Below are positions 17,346 to 27,822 of a DNA stretch of 64,000 nt, piece after piece. The translations under genes and the position numbers were made by a program. Origin of the DNA: Amycolatopsis benzoatilytica AK 16/65. GTDB lineage: Bacteria; Actinomycetota; Actinomycetes; Mycobacteriales; Pseudonocardiaceae. The stretch is from NCBI RefSeq assembly GCF_000383915.1, contig NZ_KB912942.1, forward strand, positions 7,258,388-7,322,387, written 5' to 3'. How positions within the stretch are numbered: position 1 is the first letter of the stretch; each line of letters starts with the position of its first letter. A model generated the notes under the pieces. The model searched no databases. It was not told the origin of the DNA and saw only the letters and a list, made by a program, of their open reading frames with translations.

Positions 17346-18767
17346 GTGGAACAGAAATCCGTACGCGAATCCGTGGTCTCGACGTGGATCAACGACGTCA
17401 CGCCGAGCCTGTCCGGTCTGGTCGCGATCCCCGCGCTGTCGCCGGCTTTCGACGCGGACTGGGCGAACAGCGGCCATCTCGCGGCTGCCGTCCAGCACGT
17501 CAAGACGTATCTCGAAGGGCGCGACCTGCCGGGCGCGCGGATCGAGGTCGTCGAGCTGGAAGGCCGCTCGCCGCTGCTGTACGTCGAGGTGCCGGCCACC
17601 CCGGGCGCGACCCAGCAAGGCACTGTCTTGATGTACGGCCACCTCGACAAGCAGCCCCCGGTGGGCGGCTGGTCCGACGGCCTGGACCCGTGGACGCCGG
17701 TCGTCCGCGACGGCCGCCTGTACGGCCGCGGCTCGGTCGACGACGGCTACTCCGGGTACGCGGCCAGCGCCGCACTGGAAGCGGTCCAGGCCGCCGGCGG
17801 CGAGCACGCGCGCATCGCACTGCTGCTGGAGACCGGCGAGGAATCGGGCAGTCCGGACCTGCCCGCGTATGTCGAGCACCTGAGCGAACGGCTCGGCGAG
17901 GTCAGCCTCGTCGTCTGCCTGGACGCGGGCGGTATGGACTACGAGCGGCTGTGGCTGACCACCAGCCTGCGCGGCATGGTGCACCTGACCGTGACGGTGC
18001 AGCTGCTGGCCACTCCGCAGCACTCCGGCCTGGCCAGCGGCGTGGTGGCGAGTTCGTTCCGCGTGCTGCGCCAACTGCTGGAACGAATCGAGAACGCGGA
18101 AACCGGCGAGATCAAGCTGGCCGAGCTGAACGTCTCGGTGCCGGCCAGCCGGCAGGCCGAGATCGAGGCCGTCGCGGAGGTGGCCCCGGAAGCGCTGCAC
18201 GCGGCGTTCCCGCTGGTCAGCGGCGGCAAGACGGTGTCCGAGGACGCGCTGGAGCTGCTGCTGAACAACTACTGGCGGCCCACTCTGTCGATCATCGGCG
18301 GCGAAGGGCTGCCGCTGCCCGCCGAGGCGGGCAACGTTCTCCGCAAGAGCACCACCCTCACGCTCAGCTTCCGTCTCCCGCCGACCGCCGTCGCCTCCGA
18401 CGCACTGGCCGCGGTCAAACGCGCGCTGACCACGGACGTTCCCTACGGCGCCCAGGTCACCATCGCCGACGACCAGCAGGCGGAAAACGGCTGGAACGCG
18501 CCGGAAGAAGCGCCGTGGCTGACCGCCGCGCTGCGCCGGGTCGACGACGAGGTCTTCGGCCGTCCGCACCGTGCCGCGGGCATGGGCGGGTCGATCCCGT
18601 TCATGGGTCTGCTCGGCGAGAAGTACCCGCAGGCGCAGTTCCTGGTGACCGGTGCGTGCGGGGCGGACTCGAACATTCACGTGCCGGACGAGTGGCTGAA
18701 CCTGGACTACGCGCAGCAGGTGACCGAAGCGGTCGCGCATCTGCTGGACGCGCACGCCCGAAGCTAG
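17346..18767 (+). CDS. M20 family metallopeptidase (dipeptidase-like)
   Basis: A 473-residue M20 peptidase from a GTG start (MEQKSVRES). Metal-binding and catalytic residues are in MYGHLDKQPP (His, Asp), GRGSVDDGYSGY (bridging Asp), LLLETGEESGSPD (general base Glu and metal Glu), LDAGGMDYE and the C-terminal DSNIHVPDEW (His). The dimerisation domain lies between about residues 205 and 320. It probably cleaves dipeptides in the cytoplasm; the substrate is unknown. It stands alone, convergent with the transglutaminase operon. Confidence 0.88.
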   Translation: MEQKSVRESVVSTWINDVTPSLSGLVAIPALSPAFDADWANSGHLAAAVQHVKTYLEGRDLPGARIEVVELEGRSPLLYVEVPATPGATQQGTVLMYGHLDKQPPVGGWSDGLDPWTPVVRDGRLYGRGSVDDGYSGYAASAALEAVQAAGGEHARIALLLETGEESGSPDLPAYVEHLSERLGEVSLVVCLDAGGMDYERLWLTTSLRGMVHLTVTVQLLATPQHSGLASGVVASSFRVLRQLLERIENAETGEIKLAELNVSVPASRQAEIEAVAEVAPEALHAAFPLVSGGKTVSEDALELLLNNYWRPTLSIIGGEGLPLPAEAGNVLRKSTTLTLSFRLPPTAVASDALAAVKRALTTDVPYGAQVTIADDQQAENGWNAPEEAPWLTAALRRVDDEVFGRPHRAAGMGGSIPFMGLLGEKYPQAQFLVTGACGADSNIHVPDEWLNLDYAQQVTEAVAHLLDAHARS

Positions 18768-18784
18768 TTTCGCCGGATCGCGCC

Positions 18785-18815
18785 GCTCGGCGGCGGGCAC
18801 TGCCCGCCGCCGAGC
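18785..18815. terminator. Bidirectional terminator hairpin
   Basis: GCTCGGCGGCGGGCA is followed after one base by its exact complement, a perfect 15-base stem, between convergent genes. No long U tract is present, so it could be an intrinsic terminator of the U-poor actinobacterial kind. Confidence 0.7.
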
Positions 18816-18819
18816 CGCT

Positions 18820-19662
18820 TCATGCCAACCGGGTCAGCTGTACCGAAACGTCCAAAGTGGACTGGCTGGCCCCGGTGAAGATCCCCTTCAACGGGGCAAC
18901 GTCCGCGTAGTCCCGCCCGGTCGCCACCCACACGTGCCGCGGTCCGACCGGAATCGCGTTCGTCGGGTCGTGCGCCCACCAGCCGCCGGTCCACACGTCG
19001 ACCCAGGCGTGGCTTTCGCCCTCGACCTTCTCGCCGAGCTTCGCCTCCGGCTTCGTGTGCAGGTACCCCGAGCAGTACCGCGCCGGGACCCCGATCGCGC
19101 GCAGCATCACCAGTGTGACGTGCGCGAAGTCCTGGCAGACGCCCTCGCGGGCCCGCCACGAATCGGTCGCCGTGCTGTGCACACCGGTGGTGCCGGGCTG
19201 GTACTTGAGCTGCTCGTTGACCCAGCCGCAGATCGCCAGCACCGCGTCCGCCGGGTCCAGGCCTTTGCGCAGCGCACGGGCGTGTCTGGCCAGTTCCTGA
19301 TCGTTCGGCGTGTAATCGGTCGGCGTCAGGTACTCGGTGCGCTGATCGCGGACCGGCTCGCTCTGCAGGTCCTTCCAGGTCGCCGTGCGCACCGGTTCCG
19401 CTTCGTCGGCCGTCTCCACCACCGATGTCGCGAGCACCGTGAACTCGGTGTGCGGCGCGTGCAGGTCGAACGAGGTGACCTCGGTGCCCCAGTAATCGGT
19501 GTAGCGGTAGGCACGCGTGGCCGGCGAGGTCTCGATGCGCGTGGCCAACGTCGTCTGCCGCCGGTCCGAGCGCGGGGTCAGCCGGGCCTCGTTGTACGAC
19601 TGGGTGGCCGGCGTCGCGTACCGGTAGCCGGTTCGGTGCGTCACCCGCAATTGCCAGGTCAC
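18820..19662 (-). CDS. Transglutaminase-like cysteine protease family protein
   Basis: A 280-residue protein from GTG at 19662, overlapping the alpha-E stop as GTGA. An N-terminal beta domain (LRVTHRTGYRYATPATQSYNEARL) precedes the transglutaminase core. The triad is visible as Cys in REGVCQDFAHV, His in GESHAWVDVW and Asp in WAHDPTN. It is the last of three genes with an alpha-E protein and a circularly permuted ATP-grasp. Such sets are thought to form and break peptide-like amide bonds; the substrate is unknown. Confidence 0.88.
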   Translation of the reverse strand: MTWQLRVTHRTGYRYATPATQSYNEARLTPRSDRRQTTLATRIETSPATRAYRYTDYWGTEVTSFDLHAPHTEFTVLATSVVETADEAEPVRTATWKDLQSEPVRDQRTEYLTPTDYTPNDQELARHARALRKGLDPADAVLAICGWVNEQLKYQPGTTGVHSTATDSWRAREGVCQDFAHVTLVMLRAIGVPARYCSGYLHTKPEAKLGEKVEGESHAWVDVWTGGWWAHDPTNAIPVGPRHVWVATGRDYADVAPLKGIFTGASQSTLDVSVQLTRLA

Positions 19663-20609
19663 AGTGACACCTCCGCGCCGCTCCAGGCCACCCACGGCGA
19701 CGTGTGGAAGTACTGCATCGACACCGCTTCCCCGATTTCCTTGATCGCCGTCTGCAGTCCGCGCAGCCGGCGCGGCAGATCGTCCAGCAGGGCGGCCGGG
19801 TGCAGGAACTCCAGCTCGCTGCGGGCGCGGCCGAGCAGCCGGACCGCCTCGGACTTCTCGTTGCCGCGCGCGTTGATGCCCGGATCCAGCTGGCGCAGGC
19901 ATTCCTCGGCCTGGCGCAGCGCGTGGAACACCGAACGCGGGAAGAGTGTGTCCCGTAGCAGGAACTGCACCACGCGCGCGGCGTCGAGCGCGCCGCGGTT
20001 CGTGCGCAGGTAGGTGTCCTGCGCGCCGGCCGAGCGCAGCACGGTCATCCAGCCCGGCGACGAGGCGCGGTCCGAAACTCGCGAAAGCAGCAGCCGCACC
20101 ACCATGTCCGCCCGCTCGACGGACCGGCCGAGCACCAGGAACAGCCAGCCGTCGTCGCGGCTCATCGTGGAATCGGCGAGGCCGGCGAACATCGCCGCGC
20201 GTTCCTCCACAAAGGACAGAAAAGAGTGCGGACCGGCGCGGCGGGCGTAGCGTTGCCGGTCCGGCACCGCGTTCCAGGTCGCGTTGAGGCATTCCCACAG
20301 CTCGGTCGAGACGACCTCGCGCGCCCCGCGAGTGTTCTCCCGGGCGGAGTTGATCGAGCCGACGATCGACGAAGGATTGTCCTTCGCATACGCGACGAGC
20401 TCGGTCAGCTTCCACACGTCGAGCGCGTCGCCCGCGTCGAACGGGATGCCGAGCACGGCGAGCAGCTGCCGGCTGACGTGGTCCGGGTCGACGCTCGCGT
20501 CCTCGAGCAGTTGGTGCACGGAAACGTTCAGGATGCGGGAGGTGTCGTCGGCGCGTTCGACGTAGCGGCCGATCCAGTACAGCGACTCCGCGTTGCGGGC
20601 CAGCATCAT
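19659..20609 (-). CDS. Alpha-E domain-containing protein (DUF403)
   Basis: A 316-residue all-helical protein. MMLARNAESLYWIGRYVERADDTSR at the start contains the family's conserved Trp, Arg and Glu residues, and LGRSVERADMVVRLLLSRV repeats the motif in the second half near residues 160-180. Alpha-E proteins accompany permuted ATP-grasp and transglutaminase genes and are predicted to assist peptide ligation. It overlaps the transglutaminase start and begins 14 bases after the ATP-grasp stop. Confidence 0.88.
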   Translation of the reverse strand: MMLARNAESLYWIGRYVERADDTSRILNVSVHQLLEDASVDPDHVSRQLLAVLGIPFDAGDALDVWKLTELVAYAKDNPSSIVGSINSARENTRGAREVVSTELWECLNATWNAVPDRQRYARRAGPHSFLSFVEERAAMFAGLADSTMSRDDGWLFLVLGRSVERADMVVRLLLSRVSDRASSPGWMTVLRSAGAQDTYLRTNRGALDAARVVQFLLRDTLFPRSVFHALRQAEECLRQLDPGINARGNEKSEAVRLLGRARSELEFLHPAALLDDLPRRLRGLQTAIKEIGEAVSMQYFHTSPWVAWSGAEVSL

Positions 20610-20622
20610 GGTCTACCCTCCC

Positions 20623-22284
20623 TCAGCTTTGCTGTTGCTGTTGCTGCTGCTGCGACGTGGACAGCTCCGGGCCTTGCTCCGCGGCGACACCGTCCACCAC
20701 CGACATCTCGCCGAGCGCGGGCCGGTCCAATTCCTGTTCCGACGTCGAGGACCGGGAAGCCAGCACCCAGGTGTCCTTCGAACCGCCGCCTTGGGACGAG
20801 TTCACCACCAGGCTGCCCTCGGGCAGCGCGACCCGGGTGAGACCGCCGGGCAGCACGAAGATCTCCTTGCCGTCGTTCACCGCGAACGGCCGCAGGTCCA
20901 CGTGCCGGGGCGCGAGCCGGTCGTCCACCTTGGACGGAACGGTGGACAGCTGCACCACGGGCTGCGCGATCCAGCCGCGCCGGTTCGCGCGCACCTTGCG
21001 GCGCAGCGCGTCCAGCTCCTTCTTGGACGCGTCCGGGCCGAACACGATGCCGTACCCGCCGGATCCTTCGACCGGCTTGATCACCAGTTCGTCCGCGTGC
21101 GCCAGCACATAGTCGAACTCGTCGGACAGCCAGCACCGGTAAGTGTCCACATTGGGCAGAATGGGTTTCTCGTTCAGGTAGTAGCGCACCATCTCCGGCA
21201 CGTAGGTGTAGACGAGCTTGTCGTCGCCGACGCCGTTGCCGACCGCGTTCGCCACCACCACGTTGCCCGAGCGGGCGGCGTTGAGGATGCCCGCGACGCC
21301 GAGCACCGAGTCCGGCCGGTGGTGCACCGGGTCGAGGAACTCGTCGTCGATCCGCCGGTAGATCACGTCGACCTGGCGCTCGCCCTCGGTGGTGCGCAGG
21401 TAGACCACGTTGTCGCGGCAGAACATGTCGCGGCCTTCGACCAATTCGACGCCCATCAGCCGGGCGAGGAGGGAATGCTCGAAGTAGGCCGAGTTGTAGA
21501 CGCCGGGCGTGAGCACCACGACCATTGGGTCGGCTACGTTAGGCGCCGCCGCTGCTCGCAGAGCGCGAAGAAGGTGTGACGCGTAGTCACCGACTGGGCG
21601 GACCCGGTGCCGCGCGAACAGGTCCGGGAACACCCGCGCCATCGTCCGCCGGTTCTCCATCACATACGACACGCCGGATGGGTTGCGAAGATTGTCCTCG
21701 AGGACGCGAAACGTGCCCTCTTCGTCCCGCACCAGGTCCACTCCGGACACATGGATCCGCACCCCGTTGGGCGGTTTGATGCCGTACGCCTCGCGGTGGA
21801 AGTGCTCGCACGAGGTGATCAGCCGCCGGGGCAGCACGCCGTCGCGCAGGATCTGCCGGTCGCCGTAGACGTCGGCGAGGAACGCCTCCAGCGCCCGCAC
21901 CCGCTGCGTCACCCCGCGTTCCAGCCGGGTCCATTCGGTCGCCGGGATGACTCTCGGCACGAGGTCCAGCGGAAACGGCCGCTCCTGTCCGGACAACGAG
22001 AAGGTGATGCCCTGGTCCACCATCGCCCGATCGAGCGCCTGCGACCGGTTGGTGAGGTCGCTGGCGTCGAGAGCGGCGATCGAGCCGTACAGCGCGCGGT
22101 ACGGCCCGCGCACAGTGCCGTCGGGCGCGAACATCTCGTCGTAGGCGCCAGCGTGCGGCCGCTCCGGCGCGAGATAGCCGTCGAACTGCGCGCCGGGCCG
22201 CGCCGCGCGGCGGCCCTTCACTGTTCGCGCACGTCGTCCCGCTGGCGGCAGCCGGGGAGCGGAGTTGCTGTTCATGGAGGACAT
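20623..22284 (-). CDS. Circularly permuted ATP-grasp type 2 family protein
   Basis: A 553-residue protein, or 550 if the ATG at 22275 is used, which has AGGA at better spacing. Family motifs include YGDRQILRDGVLPRRLI, RVLEDNLRNPSGVSYVMENR, VGNGVGDDKLVYTYVPEM and LVIKPVEGSGGYGIVFGP, the last a nucleotide-binding loop. Permuted ATP-grasps of this type are predicted peptide or amide ligases. The C-terminus ends with eight consecutive Gln, encoded by mixed CAG and CAA. It is the first gene of the three-gene operon and divergent from the glutamate-type importer. Confidence 0.88.
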   Translation of the reverse strand: MSSMNSNSAPRLPPAGRRARTVKGRRAARPGAQFDGYLAPERPHAGAYDEMFAPDGTVRGPYRALYGSIAALDASDLTNRSQALDRAMVDQGITFSLSGQERPFPLDLVPRVIPATEWTRLERGVTQRVRALEAFLADVYGDRQILRDGVLPRRLITSCEHFHREAYGIKPPNGVRIHVSGVDLVRDEEGTFRVLEDNLRNPSGVSYVMENRRTMARVFPDLFARHRVRPVGDYASHLLRALRAAAAPNVADPMVVVLTPGVYNSAYFEHSLLARLMGVELVEGRDMFCRDNVVYLRTTEGERQVDVIYRRIDDEFLDPVHHRPDSVLGVAGILNAARSGNVVVANAVGNGVGDDKLVYTYVPEMVRYYLNEKPILPNVDTYRCWLSDEFDYVLAHADELVIKPVEGSGGYGIVFGPDASKKELDALRRKVRANRRGWIAQPVVQLSTVPSKVDDRLAPRHVDLRPFAVNDGKEIFVLPGGLTRVALPEGSLVVNSSQGGGSKDTWVLASRSSTSEQELDRPALGEMSVVDGVAAEQGPELSTSQQQQQQQQS

Positions 22285-22432
22285 CCTGACTTACCGCGAC
22301 GAACCCGCGCGAGACGCGTCAACCGCCTAGCCCTGTGCGAAACTTCCCCGTAACGCATCAGTGCTGGGCTTACCCGCGTGAGGGTGGCAATATGCGTGCT
22401 CTCGACCCTTGAGAACTACGAGGAGTGACGAA

Positions 22433-23368
22433 GTGGCCAGAGGACAGCAGATGAAGGCACTCGCCCTTCTCCCCGCTTTCGCGCTCGTCGGCATGACGGT
22501 CGCCTGCGGTGCGGGTGGCAATGGTGCAGGCAGCAGCGGGAACGCGCCTTCCAGTCAGGGCGCCGGTGCGGGCACTGCGCCCGCTGCCCAGAAGGACGCC
22601 GCGCTGGCCGGGCTCGTGCCCGCCGACATCAAGGCGGACGGCAAGATCGTGATCGGGCAGGACCAGACCTACCCGCCGAACGAATTTGTCGACAATGGCA
22701 AGGCGACCGGCTTCGACGTGGACCTCGGCACCGCGATCGGGCAGGTGCTCGGCCTGCAGGCGGAGTTCCAGAACTCGTCATTCGACGGGATCATTCCGGG
22801 TATTTCGGCGAAGAAGTACGAAATGGGCATGTCGTCGTTCTCGGTTACCGCCGAGCGGATGCAGACCGTCGACATGATTTCGTACTACCGCGCGGGCACC
22901 TCGCTCGCCGTGCTCAAGGGGAACCCGGACAAGCTTTCCGCGGATGACCTGTGCGGCAAGAACGTCGCCGTGCAGAAGGGCACCACGCAGGTCGACGATC
23001 TCGACAAGAAGAACGGTGCCTGCACGAAGGCCGGCAAGCCGGCCATCAACATCACGCAGTTCCAGGCGCAGACCGACGTGAACCTGGCGCTGACCGCCAA
23101 GCGCGTGCAGGCCGAACTGGCCGACTCGCCAGTGATCGACTACGCGGTGAAGCAGACCGGTGGCCAGCTGGAGACGGTCGGCGCGCCCTACGACACCGCG
23201 CCGTACGGGATCGTGGTCGCGAAGGGCAGCGAGCAGTTCGACAAGGCGCTGCAGGGTGCCGTCCAGAAGCTGATCGACAGCGGGGTGTACAAGCAGATTC
23301 TCGACAAGTGGGGCTTGTCGGGTTCCGGCGCCGTCACCAAGTCGGAGATCAACCCGCCCGCTTCCTGA
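22433..23368 (+). CDS. Amino-acid ABC transporter substrate-binding lipoprotein (glutamate type)
   Basis: A 311-residue protein from GTG at 22433, with AGGAG seven bases upstream. The signal peptide KALALLPAFALVGMTVAC ends in a lipobox whose Cys would be lipidated. The SBP_bac_3 domain follows: VIGQDQTYPPNEFVDNGKAT and GFDVDLGTAIGQVLGLQ, then SSFDGIIPGISAKKYEMGMS. It is the first gene of a binding protein-permease-ATPase operon. Polar amino acid, probably glutamate, is the likely cargo. Confidence 0.9.
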   Translation: MARGQQMKALALLPAFALVGMTVACGAGGNGAGSSGNAPSSQGAGAGTAPAAQKDAALAGLVPADIKADGKIVIGQDQTYPPNEFVDNGKATGFDVDLGTAIGQVLGLQAEFQNSSFDGIIPGISAKKYEMGMSSFSVTAERMQTVDMISYYRAGTSLAVLKGNPDKLSADDLCGKNVAVQKGTTQVDDLDKKNGACTKAGKPAINITQFQAQTDVNLALTAKRVQAELADSPVIDYAVKQTGGQLETVGAPYDTAPYGIVVAKGSEQFDKALQGAVQKLIDSGVYKQILDKWGLSGSGAVTKSEINPPAS

Positions 23369-23391
23369 CGAAACTGAGGACGTAGTAACTC

Positions 23392-24335
23392 GTGTCCAGT
23401 CTCCCCGGCCCCGCCGAAACCCGGCTGGAGGTCGACACCACCCCGATCAAGGCGGTTCCGGTCCGGCATTACGGACGCTGGATCGCCGCCGTGATCGTCC
23501 TGTTCATTGCCTTCATCGTGATCCGCAGTGTGGTCACGAATTCCGCGTTGCAGTGGCCGGTCGTCGGCCAGTACCTGTTCGACGACCGGGTGCTCAACGG
23601 GGTCCGCAACACCTTGATCCTCACCGTGATCTCGATGCTCATCGGGATCGTCGGCGGCATCCTGCTCGCGGTGATGCGGTTGTCGCCGAATGTGCTGATG
23701 TCCGGCGCGGCATCTATTTATATCTGGTTGTTCCGCGGCACCCCGGTGATCACCCAGCTGATCATCTGGAACTTCCTCGCGCTGGCGTATTCGCAGATCG
23801 GCCTCGGCATCCCGTTCGGGCCGACCTTCATCAGCTGGAGCACCAACACGCTGATCACGCAGTTCGTCGCTTCGTTCCTCGGGCTCGGGCTCAACGAGGC
23901 GGCGTACATGGCGGAAATCGTGCGCGGCGGTATCCAGTCCATTGACAGCGGTCAGCTCGAGGCAGCGTCCGCACTCGGCATGAGCCGGGGCAAGACGTTG
24001 CGTCGAATCATCCTGCCGCAGGCGATGCGGGTGATCATTCCGCCTACTGGCAACGAGACCATCTCGATGCTGAAAACGACGTCGCTGGTGGTCGCCATCG
24101 GCTACACCGAGCTGATGGTGGCAGTGCAGGCGATCTACGCACAGAACTACAAAACCGTTCCGCTGCTGATCACGGCGGCGGCGTGGTATCTGTTCATGAC
24201 GTCGGTACTGACGGTGGTGCAGTACTACATCGAGAAGCATTTCGCGCGCGGCACGTCGAGGACGACCGCGCAGAAGAAAAAGTGGGGTTCCCTGTTGCTT
24301 GGTACCCGTTCTGGCCACGGCGGGGGTGTGGTGGG

Positions 24336-24339
<4 letters not shown>
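23392..24339 (+). CDS. Amino-acid ABC transporter permease
   Basis: A 315-residue His/Glu-type permease from GTG at 23392. It has a first membrane segment ([19 protein letters not shown]), the family [20 protein letters not shown] region and the ATPase-coupling loop [20 protein letters not shown]. Later segments include [17 protein letters not shown]. It overlaps the ATPase start as GTGA. Only one permease gene is present, so the membrane channel is probably a homodimer. Confidence 0.92.
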
Positions 24340-25109
<770 letters not shown>

Positions 25110-25121
25110 ACAGAGCCGAAG

Positions 25122-25153
25122 AAGGGCCGCCCGGACATTTCCGGGCGGCCCTT
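25122..25153 (+). terminator. Terminator of the amino-acid importer operon
   Basis: AAGGGCCGCCCGG and CCGGGCGGCCCTTT form a long stem around a six-base loop, 12 bases after the ATPase stop. It lies between convergent units and could serve both. Confidence 0.8.
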
Positions 25154-25190
25154 TCGCTGTCTCAGGCGGCGACGGGCGGCGGACGTGTCC

Positions 25191-25937
25191 TCAGCGGCTC
25201 GACCGCAGATCGTTCTCCAGCTGCTGCAGCTTCTTCAGCAGATCCTGCGGACCGGCACCGGAGAGACTGATCCACCCGGACTTGTCGATCCCGAACAGAA
25301 TCCGGCCCTCCTCCAGGTCCGCCCAGCCCGGTGGATTCTCGTTGCGCAGCCGTTTTCCGCGACTGTCCCGGACCGCGACATACAGTCTTCCGAAATAGGT
25401 GTGCGGTTTGTCCAGCCACTGGATGACCTGCTTGGCGTCTCGGATGCTCGGCCCGGTGTGCCCGACCGCCTGGCCGGTCTTGACCAGGTTCAGGTCCGCG
25501 TCCGAGCAGTTGAGCGAGAGGAGCCGAGCAGCCGGCGCTTCCGGTAGCAGCGCGACGAACTCGCGCGCCAAGGTATCCGCGGAACACGGCGCGATGTACA
25601 GCTTTTGGTTCACCGCGACAACAGTCGCCGCTTCCCGGCCGCTGGCCGACGCCCGGACGGTGCGTTCTCCGCTCTCCGATTTGACCCACGAGTAGTACTC
25701 GATGCCGGGCCGCTGCAGCAGATGCATCGTCTCGACTAACTCGTCGTCAAGCCGGCCGCGCTGCATCAGTCCGCGCTCGTGCAGCTCGCGGTCGGTGTCG
25801 GCGGCGAGTTGCCGTCGCTCGTCCGGCGAGTACCAGAGCGCACCGCGGACCAGTGTCGGGTGAATGTCGCCGAGATTCAGCCGGTCCAGCAGTACTTCGA
25901 AAGTCTGCAAGCTCAGCTCAACGGGCTTGCGCAGCAC
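25191..25937 (-). CDS. EspG-like ESX secretion-associated chaperone
   Basis: A 248-residue protein resembling Esp[21 protein letters not shown] at the start, a central [20 protein letters not shown] region and a basic C-terminus. EspG proteins are cytoplasmic chaperones that bind PE/PPE-type substrates of type VII (ESX) secretion. The gene directly follows a PPE-like Gly-rich protein, its likely client. No ESX core machinery is present in the window, so this is an accessory substrate module. Confidence 0.78.
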   Translation of the reverse strand: MLRKPVELSLQTFEVLLDRLNLGDIHPTLVRGALWYSPDERRQLAADTDRELHERGLMQRGRLDDELVETMHLLQRPGIEYYSWVKSESGERTVRASASGREAATVVAVNQKLYIAPCSADTLAREFVALLPEAPAARLLSLNCSDADLNLVKTGQAVGHTGPSIRDAKQVIQWLDKPHTYFGRLYVAVRDSRGKRLRNENPPGWADLEEGRILFGIDKSGWISLSGAGPQDLLKKLQQLENDLRSSR

Positions 25938-25964
25938 CGATCTTCCCTCCCCCTCGCGCTTGCG

Positions 25965-27200
25965 CTACGCCCCGATGACCGGTGGCGTCGGCCGATTTCC
26001 GTCGTAACCGCCGAAAATCGAGTCCGGATCCTCCTCGGTGAGCAGGATCTTGCGCTGGTGTTCCTCGTCCTCGGGGCCTTTGCCGCCCTTGCCGCCGCCG
26101 CCCATGCCGCCCATGCCGGCCTGACCTTTCGCGCCGGCCGCGCCCGCACCGGCACCCATGCCCGGCCGCGCCGCACCCGCACTTTCGCCAAGCGCGCCGG
26201 CCCCGGTCCCGGCCCCGACGCCGCGCGGACCGCCAGGCCCGCTGCCCGCACCGCCTGCTCCTCCGCCGGAAGCCGACCCCGAACCGCCCGGCCCGAAGCT
26301 GCTCCCGCCACCGCCACTGCCGCCGCCGATAGGTCCGAACCCGCCGGCGAAGCCGCCCATCGGCCCGAAGCCGCCGCCGGCGTTGCTGGTGCCCGGATTG
26401 CCGACCGGCGGCTGCCAGGCCGGAGGCGTCGTGACCGGAGGCGTGGGGTTGGCCCAAGCCGCGGCGGTGCTGTCGTTCTGAGGGACCGTCACTGGCGGAG
26501 CAGCGCTATGGCTGGGCGGCGGAGGTGCCTGCATGCCAGCCGCCCCGGGAGGAGCGGAGTAGCTGCTGGGGCCGCTGCTGTAGTTGTGCGAACCGCCGCC
26601 CCCGCCGGAGTGATGGCTGACGCCGGAGCCGATTCGGCCGCCCACCTGCCCAGTGTCAGCTGGCGGCACTGGGTCGGGGGTAATGCCGGTCGCCGAGACG
26701 TTGGGGTCGTGCGCGGCCGGGTAGTCCATCGGCATGGTCTCGGTCCGCGGAGTCGTGCTCTGCGTGTATCGGTCGTAGGCTTCTACGTTTTTCTTGGTCT
26801 TGTCGTCAAATTCGGCTGCGGCGATCTCGTCATCGCTTGCGCCAATCGAAAAATAGTCCGAAAACTTCTGGTCATCTGGCCTGGCTTCAGCGACCGGTAC
26901 GACCGCGTTCTTCACGGAGTTAAATGCAGAAGATTGTGCCATGATGGACTGCTGCATTGATTCCATCTTTTCTGCAGCAATTCGAGAAGTGGTGATCAGT
27001 GGGCTGAGGCCGGCTTTTCCGGTGTCGGCGGCCTGGCCTTTCCAGAAGGTGTCTAGTGCCTTTTGGCTGTCGGTGAGCTTGTCGGCTACCTGGTTGTGGA
27101 TATCTTTGATTCGCCCGCACCCGTCGCCAGCGGCGTCGATCGCGGTCGTGTCACCTGGATCATGCAGCTGATTGTAGATTTCGAAGCCGCGTAATGGCAT
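25965..27200 (-). CDS. Gly-rich PPE/WXG-like ESX substrate
   Basis: A 411-residue protein. The N-terminal 150 residues look like a helical WXG100/PPE hairpin (GCGRIKDIHNQVADKLTDSQ, then ALDTFWKGQAADTGKAGLSP). A long Gly/Pro/Ser-rich low-complexity region follows at about residues 165-370. The acidic C-terminal tail (LLTEEDPDSIFGGYDGNRPT) resembles the conserved end of other actinobacterial proteins of this kind. No signal peptide is present, as expected for type VII export. It starts one base after the DUF3558 stop and precedes EspG. Confidence 0.7.
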   Translation of the reverse strand: MPLRGFEIYNQLHDPGDTTAIDAAGDGCGRIKDIHNQVADKLTDSQKALDTFWKGQAADTGKAGLSPLITTSRIAAEKMESMQQSIMAQSSAFNSVKNAVVPVAEARPDDQKFSDYFSIGASDDEIAAAEFDDKTKKNVEAYDRYTQSTTPRTETMPMDYPAAHDPNVSATGITPDPVPPADTGQVGGRIGSGVSHHSGGGGGSHNYSSGPSSYSAPPGAAGMQAPPPPSHSAAPPVTVPQNDSTAAAWANPTPPVTTPPAWQPPVGNPGTSNAGGGFGPMGGFAGGFGPIGGGSGGGGSSFGPGGSGSASGGGAGGAGSGPGGPRGVGAGTGAGALGESAGAARPGMGAGAGAAGAKGQAGMGGMGGGGKGGKGPEDEEHQRKILLTEEDPDSIFGGYDGNRPTPPVIGA

Positions 27201-27201
27201 G

Positions 27202-27822
27202 TCAGCTGGCCTTCAATCGATTGATCGCTGCGGCGGCCAGTTTGTCCGCCATTGCGCATGGGTCGGCCATTGCCGGGTTCCCGTCTCGCAGCTGGGTGTG
27301 CACGGTGTAGGTGAGTTCGTCGCGCACGCCGACAGCCAGGATGCACGAGCCCGGACCTTCATCGCCTTTGCTGTAGACAACCGAGGGGTACCCGATGACC
27401 GGCGCATGCGGCTTGAACGTGCTCAGCGCGCCCCGTTGATTCTGGAGGTAGATGCCGTTGAGGCCCTCCTTGTTGCTGACATAGAATCCTGCATTAACGT
27501 TTCCGGTGCTTCCGTTGAACGTCCACTTGCAGCCTTTGTCGTTGTCTTTGAGTGAAATAGTCGAGCTGTTTTTCACTGCGCCACCCGCGCTTTCGACAAC
27601 ACTGTTCGGGAAAATCGCGCAAGGGTCAGATTCGAACGGGGTCGTGTTCGTCAACGGTGCCGGCACTCTGGGTGCCAGCATGGCGGGAGATTCTGATGAG
27701 CCGGCTGGTGCTGGCGAGCTGGCCGCTGCGGGCTGCCCCGGCGCGGTTCCTCCTCCGCAGGCCGTCAGCGTCATCACGCTCGCGCCGAGCAGGGCGAGGC
27801 GGGGCAGGCTACGGATTTGCAT
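27202..27822 (-). CDS. DUF3558 family lipoprotein
   Basis: A 206-residue lipoprotein: LPRLALLGASVMTLTACGGG is a signal peptide with a lipobox Cys near residue 22. A Ser/Ala/Pro linker follows, then the DUF3558 domain with DPCAIFPNSVVESAGG, CKWTFNG and a final DPCAMADKLAAAAINRLK; four Cys suggest two disulfides. DUF3558 proteins are common beside ESX accessory genes in Pseudonocardiales; their function is unknown. Its ATG abuts the upstream stop directly. Confidence 0.85.
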   Translation of the reverse strand: MQIRSLPRLALLGASVMTLTACGGGTAPGQPAAASSPAPAGSSESPAMLAPRVPAPLTNTTPFESDPCAIFPNSVVESAGGAVKNSSTISLKDNDKGCKWTFNGSTGNVNAGFYVSNKEGLNGIYLQNQRGALSTFKPHAPVIGYPSVVYSKGDEGPGSCILAVGVRDELTYTVHTQLRDGNPAMADPCAMADKLAAAAINRLKAS

